From Deinococcus humi (GTDB lineage: Bacteria; Deinococcota; Deinococci; Deinococcales; Deinococcaceae): 64,000 nucleotides of DNA. The DNA lies in assembly GCF_014201875.1 (NCBI RefSeq), contig NZ_JACHFL010000004.1, forward strand, positions 1 through 64,000, given 5' to 3'. Of this stretch, positions 8,941-19,108 are shown one piece after another. The position numbers and the translations under genes are program-made. The number at the start of each line of letters is the position of its first letter. Position 1 is the stretch's first letter. The notes under the pieces were generated by a model. It was not told where the DNA came from, searched no databases, and saw only the letters and a list, made by a program, of their open reading frames with translations.

Positions 8941-9940
8941 TTACCACCCATTCAACCTCTTGTGGAGCGGCAGGTCGCGCTCCAAATATAGCTGAAGGTC
9001 CGAGCCGTCCACAGCGCCCAGAACATCGCATTCAATTCGCCATTTCCAGCCGCAGAGAACTGGTGCAGATTCGCCAACCCCACCGCGCCCCACTCGTCAT
9101 CTACGAGCATCAGCTTGGAATGAATTCGCGCCCCATGCCGCTGCCCCAAATCGTCTTGTCCTACAAGATCCGCCAGCGTGAAATTGAAATACCCGGCCAG
9201 GGCAGAGTGACCTTCAAGGAAGGCCCGGCGTTCCGGCGCGGTATATCGGCGGGTGCCAGGTCTGGGTGCGCGGACAACACTAGGGCGACCTCAACGCCTT
9301 GTTGAAGCGCGCCATGGAGCGCCTCAACCGCATCAGAGAGACCTCCTGATATTGATCCCATGTATATCGTCCGACGAGAGCTGAGTGACCCGGCAATACT
9401 CCGCGATGATCGTCCATTCATCCGCAGCGATGTCAAATGAACGTCCGCCCACAGGGGTATGACTATCCTGACAGTGATTGGAGTGGATGCTGCGTTGGAT
9501 CTGAACTTCGACGTGCCCTCGTATAGAGGGTAAGACAGTCGCAAATTGTAGATCAGCGGCATCGTTTCGGCTCCAGATGCCACCTGGGCCGGGCCACACA
9601 GTTCAACATAGAGATCGTGATTCTGTCCTGACGCGTGATGCCCAAACCTGGCAAAAGAATGTGGACTGAGGCCACCCGATCAGCGCTGCCAGTGTCCAAC
9701 ACCCAAAGTTTCTGGTGCTAGTAATACCCAGGAGGAGTTCAGTCCCAGCGAACGCTAACCTCGGGATCCAGGTGGCTCAGCTGCTCGAAATGTTCCGGAA
9801 GCGCCCCAGAAGGCGTTGATGTGCAGGTTCGCAGTTTGGTCGTCTGGACGCCGGAAGAGCAGCCAGAGATCGATCCCACATTCAGCCGCATGGTTCAGGA
9901 AGTTCAGTGGCATCCCCACCTACCGGGAAAAGAAGACGTG
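8941..9940 (-). pseudogene. Degraded phospholipase D family (HKD) gene
   Basis: On the minus strand, pieces of one PLD-type protein appear in different phases. From upstream: HIHVAHVFFSR and FLNHAAECGIDLWLLF (about 9940-9850), then ALHGALQQGVEVALVLSAHP (about 9320-9260). After a phase change near 9200 come GYFNFTLADLV and HSKLMLVDDEWGAVGLANLH, which is an HxKxxxxD catalytic motif. After another change near 9025 come the tail LQLYLERDLPL and a stop at 8941. PLD family members include cardiolipin synthases and nucleases. Several frameshifts and stops rule out a functional product. Confidence 0.65.
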
Positions 9941-10252
9941 GGCCACATGAATGTGATTGCCCTCCAGACGCGGTGTGTGGCGGTCTCGATCGCCGTGCAG
10001 ACCCGTTCAAAAGCCACCTCGGCGTCTAGGAGCAGGTCAAGCCGATTTGACTGCCGGGTAGGATACGAACCGCTGACACGAAGACGGCATCTGGCATACG
10101 TTCCAGTTGAGAATTAGAGGTAGACCAGTCGACTTCCGCTGCAAGGACAGGCCAGTTACAGTCCCATTGGTCAGGAGGCATCATCAACGAGGCCTTTTCG
10201 CCCCCTCACGGCTTTGCCGCCTCCGTGCCTTCCCTTTCAGGAGATCCCTACG
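9941..10252. other. Intergenic stretch before the BenE-like gene
   Basis: No gene is recognised. It must contain the promoter for the transporter gene that starts at 10253. The AGGAG ribosome site is at 10239-10243. Confidence 0.45.
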
Positions 10253-11428
10253 TTGAGACCTTTGCCCCTCACCGCCGTGATGGCCGGGCTGATCGCCGTG
10301 CTGGTCAGCGGCGCCAGCAACCTGCCTCTGTTCGTCCAGATGTTCGACGCTGTGAATTTCACCCCCGAGCAGTCGGTAAGCAGCCTTGCCAGCATGTACA
10401 TCGCTCTCGCCCTGTCCGGCGCCGCCCTGTGCCTGATCTTCCGCGCACCCATCATCCTCGGCTGGAACACTGCCGGACTCACCGTCCTGATCGCTGAGGG
10501 GCCCCGCTTCACGCCCGGGGAGACTGTCGGCGCCCTTCTGCTCGCCGCCCTGATTCTGACCCTCCTTGGGCTGACCGGGCTCTTCGACTGGATCGCCCGT
10601 CATCTTCCCCCCCCGCTGGCCGCCGCCCTGCTCGCCGGGGTGCTGTTGCCGTTCGTGCTGCGGGGTCTCACCGCGATTCCAACGGCCCCCGCCCTCCTGA
10701 TTCCCATGCTCGTCGCCTATCTGCTAGGCCGGGCATTCGCGCCCCGCTGGGCTGTGCCCCTGGCATTGCTTGCAGGTGTGGGGGCAGCCGTGTTTACAGG
10801 CGCGGTGCATCCTGGCGGTGCCCTTCTCAACGTGCACCTGACGTTTATCCGCCCCGCTTTCAGCGTGCAGGCCTTTGTCGCGATTACTGTACCCAGCGTG
10901 CTCCTGGCGGTCGCCTCCCAACACCTGCCTGGCCTGGCCATCCTGAGCGCCAGTGGGTACCGCCGGGTGCCCCCGCGTCCGCTGGTGGCCCTAACGGGCC
11001 TGGCTGGTCTGCTGGCCGCGCTGTTCGGAAGCATTACGCTCAACCTCGGTGCCATCACCGCTGCCATCTGCACCGGACCAGACGCGCATCCTGATCCGGC
11101 CAGGCGCTTTGTCGCCGGTCTGACGTGCGCCGCCGGGTACCTGGCACTGGGACTGAATGCTGGGGTGGTCCTGGGGCTGGTCAGTGTGCTTCCGGTACCG
11201 CTTCTTCAGGGCCTGGCAGGGCTGGCCCTGCTGGGTCCGCTGCTGCTGGGGCGTGAGGGGACGATGGCCGCCGAACCGCGCTGGCGGGAGGCCGCCCTGC
11301 TGACCCTGGTGCTCACCGCCTCGGCATTCACCTGGCTGGGGGTGAGTGCCCCGGTGTGGGGCCTGGGCCTGGGGTGGTGTCTGGCCGCCGTGCGCGGCTG
11401 GCATGAGCGCCAGTTGGTGAGCGCGTGA
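10253..11428 (+). CDS. BenE family transporter
   Basis: A protein of about 391 residues with some ten to twelve hydrophobic helices. The opening (RPLPLTAVMAGLIAVLVSG) and the motifs LGWNTAGLTVLI and GSITLNLGAITAAICTG are typical of BenE, the benzoate/H+ symporter family. The start is a TTG at 10253 with AGGAG upstream; an in-frame ATG at 10214 lacks a ribosome site. No benzoate-degrading enzymes are next to it, although an aromatic-type FAD monooxygenase lies 2.3 kb downstream. The substrate is uncertain. Confidence 0.85.
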   Translation: MRPLPLTAVMAGLIAVLVSGASNLPLFVQMFDAVNFTPEQSVSSLASMYIALALSGAALCLIFRAPIILGWNTAGLTVLIAEGPRFTPGETVGALLLAALILTLLGLTGLFDWIARHLPPPLAAALLAGVLLPFVLRGLTAIPTAPALLIPMLVAYLLGRAFAPRWAVPLALLAGVGAAVFTGAVHPGGALLNVHLTFIRPAFSVQAFVAITVPSVLLAVASQHLPGLAILSASGYRRVPPRPLVALTGLAGLLAALFGSITLNLGAITAAICTGPDAHPDPARRFVAGLTCAAGYLALGLNAGVVLGLVSVLPVPLLQGLAGLALLGPLLLGREGTMAAEPRWREAALLTLVLTASAFTWLGVSAPVWGLGLGWCLAAVRGWHERQLVSA

Positions 11429-12067
11429 GCCGTGACGGCCAGCCCTCTGCCTTTACGAGACAGCTGGCCCGCACTTAGCGGTCACTGGTTGTGGCCAGTG
11501 GTTGGCTGCGAGGTGGCAGAGAAGAGTAGAAGGACAGGCGGCCTGTCGTACCGTTTCTGGCCACGTCGTGACGGCAACATTCTGGTAACGGCGACAGTGA
11601 AGCCCCTCAGCGTTCAGGGTCTGGCCTCGAGGAGGCCGAAATTCTGACCAAATCGCAAAGGAACAATGGTGTCGGACAGGTTTTGCTGCGCTACCCCAGA
11701 TCACTACGGCCTGATTGTGGGGACCAGCTCAGCAAGAGGCAGCAAACCGCCCAGACGCCGCCGAACAGGACCAACTCCGGACGCGACGCCGTCCAGCTTT
11801 CGTGACTCGGAAAGCACAACGCCTCCATCGGATCTTCACCTACAACAGGCAGTGCGCCACCCGCGAGAGTGCTCACGCTTTCCTTTCGAATGGCCATCTT
11901 CGTGGCATAGGACACAAGGGCGAACTCGGCCGCCCACTGCAGGATGGCGAGCACGGTGGGCTCTTTGAGTTCTGGTAACCACGTTTTCCGTTACTTCCCC
12001 AGCGTGGCCTACGTTTTCAATCAGTAAGGGACGTCCTGGCGGGGTTCCTAAATCTCGGGCAGTGCGC
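11429..12067. other. Intergenic stretch, no confident gene
   Basis: About 640 bases. On the minus strand, between about 12050 and 11700, two phases give protein-like text (LGTPPGRPLLIENVG, then LAILQWAAEFALVSYATKMA). It could be the relic of a regulator gene, but no family could be named. Confidence 0.35.
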
Positions 12068-13162
12068 TCATCGTCCACAGGGCTTGTTGCCCGCTGCTGC
12101 CTCCACCAGCACTTCCAGCGGCAGCGCCTCAATACGCCGCCCATCATGGGTGTCCATGGGCACGGCCATGCACAGGGCATTCAGGATTGCCTCTTCCGTT
12201 GCCTCAATGACCGCCTGAAACAGTGGGGAGATCAGATCATTAGGCAATTCCAGCGGGGACCAGGCCGCGGCCCGTCTGTCTGGCGTGCGCCGCACCGAGG
12301 GGGCCGTTGAAAACGCCAGCGCGTAGTCTCCACTGCCGTTGGTCATGGCCGAACCGGTCCGGCCCATTCCCAGAAAAGACCGGGCAGCCAGACGGCGCAG
12401 GTTGCGGTCCGACAAAGGCGCGTCCGTGGCGATAACGAACACCACCGAACCGTCCGCGTCCCCCTGATCCAGCTCGCCGCGCAGGTAGTGCTGTCCCATC
12501 AACTGTCCAATCGGCAGCCCAGCCACCTGCAAGACGCCGCCAAAATTCACCTGCGCCAGAACCCCCACCGTGAACCCGCCCAGTGCCGGTGGGAGCACGC
12601 GCGAACCCGTGCCGACGCCTCCCTTCCAACCGAAGGCCACTGTCCCCGTCCCCGCGCCGACGCAGCCCTCGTGCACCGGGCCGCCGCGTGCCACGTCAAG
12701 TGCGCGCATGGCGTGTGCGGGCGTCACGACCCGCGCACGGATGTCGTTGACGACGCCGTCATTCGTCTCGCCCACCACAGCGTTCACACTTAAGGCTTGT
12801 GGATTGCGGTCCAGCGTCCAGTCCACTGTGCCCTGCATCACCGGCGCGACGCTCAAGGTATTGGTGAGGAGGACAGGCGTCTCCAGTTCACCCAGTTCCT
12901 GCACCTGGGTCAACCCGGCGAACTTGCCGAAGCCATTACCTATAGCGACACCGGCGGGAACCCGGTCCTCGAACAGGTTGCCAGAGTGGGGCACAATGGC
13001 CGTTACACCCGTTCGAACCATGGGATCGGCGATCAGGGTTTCGTGACCCACGAGGACCCCAGCCACGTCGGTGATGGCGTTGTGTGGACCGGGAGGCAGG
13101 ATGCCGGGAGCAATACCCAGCTGACGCAGGCGACGCCGGGCGGAAGTCGAAGCGTGGAGCAT
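12068..13162 (-). CDS. P1 family peptidase (DmpA-type aminopeptidase)
   Basis: A 364-residue enzyme of the L-aminopeptidase D-Ala-esterase (DmpA) family. These are Ntn-type hydrolases that cut themselves before a catalytic Ser. The family landmarks are here: ITDVAGVLVGHETL near the start, VNAVVGETNDG in the middle, and the autoprocessing site TNGSGDYALAF (Gly-Ser bond). The start is taken at ATG 13160-13162; a TTG at 13177 is the alternative. Neither has a strong ribosome site. DmpA enzymes release N-terminal residues from small peptides or beta-peptides. There is no signal peptide and no operon partner. Confidence 0.9.
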   Translation of the reverse strand: MLHASTSARRRLRQLGIAPGILPPGPHNAITDVAGVLVGHETLIADPMVRTGVTAIVPHSGNLFEDRVPAGVAIGNGFGKFAGLTQVQELGELETPVLLTNTLSVAPVMQGTVDWTLDRNPQALSVNAVVGETNDGVVNDIRARVVTPAHAMRALDVARGGPVHEGCVGAGTGTVAFGWKGGVGTGSRVLPPALGGFTVGVLAQVNFGGVLQVAGLPIGQLMGQHYLRGELDQGDADGSVVFVIATDAPLSDRNLRRLAARSFLGMGRTGSAMTNGSGDYALAFSTAPSVRRTPDRRAAAWSPLELPNDLISPLFQAVIEATEEAILNALCMAVPMDTHDGRRIEALPLEVLVEAAAGNKPCGR

Positions 13163-13521
13163 ACATGACGCTAGCAAACGGCGTGTGCATGAACCTTCTC
13201 GTCCTTCATACGCAAAGCAGTGACAGGCTCAAGCAAAAGTGATGATCTGGACTGAGCTCTCACGAGCGGACCAGGAACCAGGGCAATTTGCCCCCCTTCA
13301 GCTAAGTTCGGCGCGGCGGTAAGGGAGCGACGATCCTGAGCCCCAAACACTCAGGCGCAGAGAGAAGCCCAATGGAAAATCAGCAGGAGAGCGGGTACAT
13401 CAGCCGCCGCGCACCGGAGTATATGCAGGCATCCACCGGACCAACCCACTGCCAAGCCCGCGCGCAGCAATGTCTTCTCGCTCTCACGGGGAACACGCCA
13501 GCTCATCTCTTTGAGGTTGAC

Positions 13522-13564
13522 TTGACAAGGCCATCTCACAGACGCATCGTCAACCCGTACGGTT
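13522..13564 (+). promoter_or_regulatory. Possible promoter and TetR-type operator
   Basis: TTGACA at 13522-13527 is followed at 13552-13564 by the near-palindrome AACCCGTACGGTT. The position, just before a TetR remnant and the monooxygenase gene, fits a former TetR-controlled promoter. The -10 is weak, so this is tentative. Confidence 0.3.
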
Positions 13565-13591
13565 CCGTTTGAAGATTTAAACAACCAAAGA

Positions 13592-13781
13592 ACCCCCCGC
13601 GCCAAGCGCACGCCCTTCCTGCTCCGCCCGCATCAGCGACAAGGCCGAACTCCTATCGGCCACTATGGTTCGGGAGCCCGACGCCCTTGACCTCCTTGGC
13701 CATCTCTCACCACGCTCGAAGACCCTCGCACGACTCGTGGCCCTCTTCCTCCTCACCGTCAGCGAAGGAGCGAACCCATGA
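13592..13781 (+). pseudogene. Internally deleted TetR regulator remnant
   Basis: Fragments of a TetR-like protein appear in a space of only about 190 bases. A start-like PRAKRTPF (from 13598) is in one phase. In another are ISDKAELLSATMV, resembling the segment after the recognition helix in TetR proteins (HVSDKxELL), and the C-terminal-like tail LARLVALFLLTVSEGANP. The tail's TGA (13779-13781) overlaps the monooxygenase ATG, the same coupling as in the intact TetR-P450 pair at 4865. Most of the regulator is missing, so the monooxygenase has probably lost its local repressor. Confidence 0.4.
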
Positions 13782-15328
13782 CCAGCACCACGGACGTCTT
13801 GATCTCCGGCGCCGGCCCCACCGGCCTCTTCCTCGCCCTGTGGCTCACCCGGCTGGGCGTGCGTGTCCGCATTGCCGACCCCAAACCCGGCCCCGTGCAG
13901 GAGACGCGCGCCATCGCCGTGCAGGCCCGCACGCTCGAGTTCTACGATCAGCTCGGTCTCGGGGACGAAGCCATGCGGCGCGGGCGGCACTTCGATCGCC
14001 TCAACCTTTTCGTGCGCGGCCAGTGGCGAGGCGCCGTTCGCCTGCGCGGCGTCGGTGACGACCTCACCCCACACCCCTACCTGTACATCCTCACGCAGGA
14101 CCAGAATGAGGCACTCCTCGTCGAGCACCTTTGCGGGCTCGGCGTCGCGATCGACTGGAATACCGAGGTCACCACGGTCACCCAGGACAACGAGGGCGTG
14201 ACCGCCACGCTGGAACGCGACGGACCGCCTGAGGTCGTCCACGCCCGCTACGCCGCCGGATGCGACGGCGTCCGCAGCGCTGTCCGTCATGCCCTCGGCA
14301 TCCCCCTCAGCGGCGGCACGTACCAGCAGCGTTTCTACGTCGCGGACATCACCCTCAGCGGCAAGGTCCGCGAGGGAGATGTGAACCTCAGTCTCGACGA
14401 CGACCACTTCCTCGCGTTTTTCCCGATGCCCGAGCCGGATCGTCACCGCGTCGTCGGTCAGCTCGGCCCGGACGCCCCGCAGAACGCCACATTCGAGGCG
14501 GTCCGGGACGAATTAGAAGCGAACGGGCTTGCCCACATGGAACGGCTGCACTGGTTCAGCACCTACCGGGTGCACCACCGCGTCGCGGACCGCTTCCGGG
14601 TGGGGCGCACTTTCATCCTCGGAGACGCCGCGCACGTCCACACGCCTGTCGGCGGACAGGGCATGAACACCGGCCTAGGCGACGCCGCCAACCTCGCGTG
14701 GAAGCTCGCGCAGACCGTGCACAGCGGCCTGGAGAACCTGCTGGACACCTACGAGACCGAACGTCGCCCATTCGCCGTCTCGCTCGTGAACACCACCGAC
14801 CGCGTCTTCACCGGCATTGTCCAGAACAGTCTCGGCGCGCGTTTCGTGCGGCTCGCCGCCATCCCGACCCTGCTGCCCCTCCTGACCAGCGCCGAGGCCG
14901 TGCGGCGCCTGCTGTTCCTCACCGTGTCTCAAACGCGCCTGCACTATCCGACGAGCCCGCTGAGCCAGGGCGCGGCGGGGCGCGTCCGCGGCGGAGACCG
15001 ACTGCCCTGGCTGTCGCTCACGGACGGACGCAGCAACTACGACGCGCTGCGCGCCCTCACCTGGCAGGTGCACACGTACGGCCCACCCGCCCCGGAATTC
15101 CTCGCGTGGTGCACCCAGCATGACCTACCCCTGCACGTGTTTCCCAGCACCCGCCGGTCACGACGCGCTGGCCTCTCCCCCCACGCGATCTACCTTGTGC
15201 GGCCCGACGGATATGTCGGCCTCGCCTGCCCCACCGTTGACCTTGACGCGCTCGACGCATACGTCAACCGCTGGGTCCGTGTGCCGCACAACAACTCTTT
15301 CGACGGGCGAACCGCCCTTTCGGTTTGA
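13778..15328 (+). CDS. FAD-dependent aromatic monooxygenase
   Basis: A 516-residue flavoprotein hydroxylase of the PheA/TfdB/UbiH-like FAD_binding_3 class. It has the N-terminal dinucleotide-binding GAGPTG (about residues 12-17), the DG motif region (GCDGVRSAVRHALG), and the GD motif (ILGDAAHVHTPVGGQG) that contacts the FAD ribityl chain. The C-terminal thioredoxin-like segment is short. Such enzymes hydroxylate phenolic or polyketide-like rings using NAD(P)H. The ribosome site is GGAG in GAAGGAGCG before ATG 13778. No partner ring-cleavage gene is nearby. The codon pattern is very GC-rich. Confidence 0.92.
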   Translation: MTSTTDVLISGAGPTGLFLALWLTRLGVRVRIADPKPGPVQETRAIAVQARTLEFYDQLGLGDEAMRRGRHFDRLNLFVRGQWRGAVRLRGVGDDLTPHPYLYILTQDQNEALLVEHLCGLGVAIDWNTEVTTVTQDNEGVTATLERDGPPEVVHARYAAGCDGVRSAVRHALGIPLSGGTYQQRFYVADITLSGKVREGDVNLSLDDDHFLAFFPMPEPDRHRVVGQLGPDAPQNATFEAVRDELEANGLAHMERLHWFSTYRVHHRVADRFRVGRTFILGDAAHVHTPVGGQGMNTGLGDAANLAWKLAQTVHSGLENLLDTYETERRPFAVSLVNTTDRVFTGIVQNSLGARFVRLAAIPTLLPLLTSAEAVRRLLFLTVSQTRLHYPTSPLSQGAAGRVRGGDRLPWLSLTDGRSNYDALRALTWQVHTYGPPAPEFLAWCTQHDLPLHVFPSTRRSRRAGLSPHAIYLVRPDGYVGLACPTVDLDALDAYVNRWVRVPHNNSFDGRTALSV

Positions 15329-15715
15329 CCTGGAGCTCACGTGAGTCACCAGCGGAACGGTTTGCAGCATTCCTGAGCCGCTCTGGCCAATGTACTCCAC
15401 CCCTTAGGATGCCGGTCACAAAGCAGATCCCTGTGCTCCTGCCTGAGCGCGAGAAGCCTGAACTACAGGCCGTCAGGCAGAGGCCCCAGTCCGCTGCGAC
15501 GCCACGGTCTGACACACGAAGTGGGCGAGTTCACGCTCACGGGTGGTGATCAGCGTGCTAGAGGTCATCGGCTCGCCGACGCTGCGTTCAAGCCAACGGA
15601 CGTGCCAATAGTGGCAGGAGAAGTCTGGGGTCTGCAGATGACCTCAGATTACTGTGGGATTTCAGTCACTGCGCAGGATCTCCACCCCGTAGGCTTGCTT
15701 TCCGCAGTTCGCAGT
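15329..15715. other. Intergenic / possible 5' extension of the kinase frame
   Basis: The kinase frame stays open back to 15521 but without domain-like sequence. Alternative starts are at 15521, 15638, 15716 and 15737. No other gene is seen. Confidence 0.4.
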
Positions 15716-18700
15716 ATGCTCATCAAGCGTCCCCCTATGCCCACACCTGACACCTCCTCTCGATTGTGGCTCGACACGCTGATTGCCCCTGCCTGGATCA
15801 CTGAAGCCCAGGGCGGCGTGATCTATGCCAACCGTGCCCTTTTGAAGTACAGCGGTCTGAGCAGCGAAAGCCTGGAAGCGAGCTTCCCGGAACTCCTGTT
15901 TCCAGAGGACCGTGAGGAGGCGCTGACGATCTGGAAGGGCTCCCGGGAGGAGGGCAGGTCCGGCGAGCATGCGGTGCGATTGCTCGATCAGGATGGCCGC
16001 CCACGCTGGTTTTGCGTGCAATTTCAGCCTGTGGCCGGGACACCCGGCCGCTGGTTGGCGGTTGCGCATGATATCCACGCCCTCAAACTCGTCGAGGAGC
16101 AGTCCGCCCGCGTGCAGGCGGTCACGGCCGAGCTGTCCCAGGCGCACGACCAAGCGGGGATCCTCGCAGCCCTGCCGCTGTGCGCCCGGGTCATGGACGC
16201 TCCGCGGGCCAGCGTTACTGTGCTGCATGCGGCGGAGCGTGAGCTGCATCTGGTGGGCGCCCACGGCTACCCTGAGGAGAGCTTGGGGGCCTTCCGGGTC
16301 CTGGACGCTGCGGTGTCCGTGCCAGCCGCCGACGTGATGCGCACCGGGGCGCCACTGATCCTGTCCGGCGAAGCGTTCGCGGCGAGCTACCCCCACCTCG
16401 TTGGGAAACAGGACATGCCCTCGGGAACGCTGGCCCTGCTGCCCCTGATCGCAAACGGGATCCCAGTCGGGGTGCTGACGCTGGGCTTCCTGGAGGCGCG
16501 GGAGGTAGAGGCCGCCGACCAACGCTTTATGCTGCTCCTGGCCGAATTGCTCGCGCAGGCTCTGGAGCGTGTCCGCCTGTTCGAGGAGGAGCGGGCCACC
16601 AGAATCAAGACTCGCTCGATGCTCAACGCTGTCCCTCAACTGGTGTGGACCTCGCGCCCCGACGAGGCCCCCATGCACTTCAACCGCCCCTGGGCCGAGT
16701 ACACCGGGCTGGGGGAGATGCTGGACCGGGACGCCTGGAGAGATGCCTGGAGACAGGTCATTCATCCTGACGACCGGGCGACGGTGCAGGCAGCCCGCGC
16801 CGAGGGCATCGCCAAGGGGCAGGTATACATCTGTGAAGTGCGATTCCGGCGACATGACGGCGCGTACCGGTGGCACGAAGCGACGGTACATCCCCTGGAG
16901 GGCGGCGAGTGGCTGGGGGTGGCCATCGACATTCACGACCGCAGAGAGGCCGAGCTTGCCCAGGCCCAGAGCGAGGCGCAGCTCTCCGCAGTGCTTGACG
17001 CGCTGCCCGTGGGCGTGTTGATCGCCGATGAGACGGGGCGTCTGGTGCGCGATAACGCTGCACACCGGGAACTGTGGGGCATGGCGCCCCAGACGACGAA
17101 CTGGGAGGGGTACGGCGAGTGGGTCGGCTGGTGGCCAGACACCGGGAAGCGCCTGGAGGCCGACGAGTGGGCCATGACCCGGGCGCTGCTGGAGGGCAAG
17201 ACGGTGCGGGGTGAACTGGTGGAATACCAGCCGTTCGGTTCGGTGGAGCGACGCTTTTTTCTGAACAACGCCGCGCCGATTCACGACGCCGTGGGACGGC
17301 TCATCGGCGGTGTGGTGGCCGAGCAGGATGTGACGGCGCAGGTGGCCGCCGAGCGGGCGCTGCGAGAGAACGCCGAGCGCGTCCAGTTGGCGCTCGCGGC
17401 CGGGGCCATCCTGGGCACGTGGTTCTGGGACCTGCGCAGCGACCGCTTCACGGTCGATGAGGGATTTGCCGTCAACTTTGGCCTCGACCCTGCGGTCGGG
17501 CGCGAAAGACTGAGCCTGGAACAGGTCATTGCCACCGTGCACCCGGAGGACCGGGCCGGGCTGATTGCCGAGATCAATGAGGCGATCCGTTGCGGGGGCC
17601 CCTACACGCACCAGTACCGGGTGCGGCGTCGCGACGGTCGCTACTACTGGATTGAGGCCAGCGGCCGGGTGGACCACGCCGAGGACGGCACGCCCCTGTC
17701 GTTCCCCGGCGTGTTGCTGGATCTGGAGGAGCGGCGGGCCATGCTGAGCGCCTTGCGCGAGAGCGAGACGCGCTTCCGTGAACTGGCCGACCACATCAGC
17801 CAGTTCGCGTGGACCGCCGATGCCAGCGGTTCGATCTCCTGGTACAACCAGCGCTGGTATGACTACACCGGCACGACGCTGGAGCAGATGCAGGGGTGGG
17901 GCTGGCAGGCAGCGCATCACCCTGACCATGTGGAGCGGGTGCTGATGAAGTTCAGGCGTGCGGTCGAGGCGGGAGAAGCGTGGGAGGACACCTTCCCGCT
18001 GCGGGGCAAGGACGGCACGTACCGCTGGTTCCTCTCACGTGCCCTGCCCATCCGTGACCAGGGCGGCCAGGTGATGCGCTGGTTCGGCACCAACACCGAC
18101 GTGACCGAGCAGCGGGAGACCCAGGCCCAACTCCTTGAATTAAACATGTCGCTGGAGGCGCGGGTGGCCGACCGCACCCGCGAACTCCAGGCAGCCAACG
18201 AGGAGTTGGGTGCCTTCGCGTATACCGTGTCTCACGACTTGCGCGCCCCCGTGCGACATGTGAGCTCCTTCGCGGGTCTGCTGCGCAGGAAGATCGGCGA
18301 CCAGCCCGGTCTGCTGCGGTACGTCGAACAGATCGAGGGGGCCGCGGCCCGTATGGAGACGCTGACCGACGCCTTGCTGGGTCTAGCACGGGCGGGCATG
18401 ACGGAGCTGAACAAGACCGACGTGGACTTGGGCGCACTGGTCGCAGCCGTGCGTGACGATCTCGCTGCGGAAGTGATGGAGCGGAAGGTAACGTGGCAGG
18501 TGGGTGACCTGCCGACTGTGCGGGCCGACGCGGGCCTGCTGCGCCAGGTGTTCGCCAATCTGCTGGGCAATGCGCTGAAGTACAGCCGGGGCCGCGAGGA
18601 GGCTGCCGTGGAGGTGTGGGTGGAAAACACCTCGGTGGAAGTGACTGTTGCGGTGCGGGACAATGGGGCGGGCTTCGATCCGGGGCAGGCTTCCAAACTG

Positions 18701-18862
18701 TTCGGGGTGTTTCAGCGGCTGCACCACCAAGACGAATTTGAAGGGACTGGCGTGGGCCTGGCGAACGTCAAGCGTGTGGTTGAGAAACACGGCGGACGGG
18801 TCTGGGCCGAAGGACGCTTGGGCAAGGGCGCCACCTTCTTCTTTACCCTGCCCCACGCATAG
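15716..18862 (+). CDS. Multi-PAS/GAF sensor histidine kinase
   Basis: About 1048 residues from ATG 15716. Domain order: PAS (about 15-115), GAF (about 130-280), four further PAS domains (about 290-800, several with the PAC-type ending such as IHDRREAELA and TDVTEQRETQ), a coiled coil, HisKA with SHDLRAPVRH (His840), and HATPase_c with [27 protein letters not shown] and GTGVGLANVKRVV. No transmembrane helix is visible, so it is a cytoplasmic sensor. The kinase core resembles the bacteriophytochrome/Cph1-like HWE-free group. No response regulator is encoded beside it. The start is uncertain because none of the candidate starts has a good ribosome site. Confidence 0.9.
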   Translation: MLIKRPPMPTPDTSSRLWLDTLIAPAWITEAQGGVIYANRALLKYSGLSSESLEASFPELLFPEDREEALTIWKGSREEGRSGEHAVRLLDQDGRPRWFCVQFQPVAGTPGRWLAVAHDIHALKLVEEQSARVQAVTAELSQAHDQAGILAALPLCARVMDAPRASVTVLHAAERELHLVGAHGYPEESLGAFRVLDAAVSVPAADVMRTGAPLILSGEAFAASYPHLVGKQDMPSGTLALLPLIANGIPVGVLTLGFLEAREVEAADQRFMLLLAELLAQALERVRLFEEERATRIKTRSMLNAVPQLVWTSRPDEAPMHFNRPWAEYTGLGEMLDRDAWRDAWRQVIHPDDRATVQAARAEGIAKGQVYICEVRFRRHDGAYRWHEATVHPLEGGEWLGVAIDIHDRREAELAQAQSEAQLSAVLDALPVGVLIADETGRLVRDNAAHRELWGMAPQTTNWEGYGEWVGWWPDTGKRLEADEWAMTRALLEGKTVRGELVEYQPFGSVERRFFLNNAAPIHDAVGRLIGGVVAEQDVTAQVAAERALRENAERVQLALAAGAILGTWFWDLRSDRFTVDEGFAVNFGLDPAVGRERLSLEQVIATVHPEDRAGLIAEINEAIRCGGPYTHQYRVRRRDGRYYWIEASGRVDHAEDGTPLSFPGVLLDLEERRAMLSALRESETRFRELADHISQFAWTADASGSISWYNQRWYDYTGTTLEQMQGWGWQAAHHPDHVERVLMKFRRAVEAGEAWEDTFPLRGKDGTYRWFLSRALPIRDQGGQVMRWFGTNTDVTEQRETQAQLLELNMSLEARVADRTRELQAANEELGAFAYTVSHDLRAPVRHVSSFAGLLRRKIGDQPGLLRYVEQIEGAAARMETLTDALLGLARAGMTELNKTDVDLGALVAAVRDDLAAEVMERKVTWQVGDLPTVRADAGLLRQVFANLLGNALKYSRGREEAAVEVWVENTSVEVTVAVRDNGAGFDPGQASKLFGVFQRLHHQDEFEGTGVGLANVKRVVEKHGGRVWAEGRLGKGATFFFTLPHA

Positions 18863-19108
18863 CCTGGGAGTTGTCGGCCCTACGGCTCCTGGTGTCGTGT
18901 GGCCCACCCTCTGGCTGACGGCCAGCACCTGACGGCCCGACCAATGAGAAAATGTGCCGGTGAATTGGGAAAGCAGGGGCGTCTGGCAAAGGAGCCGTAC
19001 GCATTTTTGAGAATGTCCCGCTCCTGGCGGGTGATTTCCTTCCCTCGTTCAAAAGCTTTCAGGCAAAGATCTTCCGCCCTGAGCACGGCCCAGAATAGGG
19101 CGTCCCCC

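Noticed and set aside
11691..12050. Possible regulator relic on the minus strand
   Set aside because: Text such as GRPLLIENVG is suggestive of a PucR- or GntR-type protein but could not be placed in a family, so it is not called a pseudogene.
13577..14446. 289-codon minus-strand frame that looks acidic and regular
   Set aside because: It is the shadow of the monooxygenase gene, whose FAD motifs are in the other strand.
15662..17929. 755-codon minus-strand open frame
   Set aside because: It is antisense to the PAS/GAF kinase, shows no domains, and is Gln/His/Arg-rich as expected for a shadow frame in GC-rich DNA.
18880..19086. Minus-strand frame with text AFERGKEITRQERDILKNAY
   Set aside because: It follows the AsnB-like gene and part of it is helical-looking, but it has no ribosome site or family; too weak to list as a gene.
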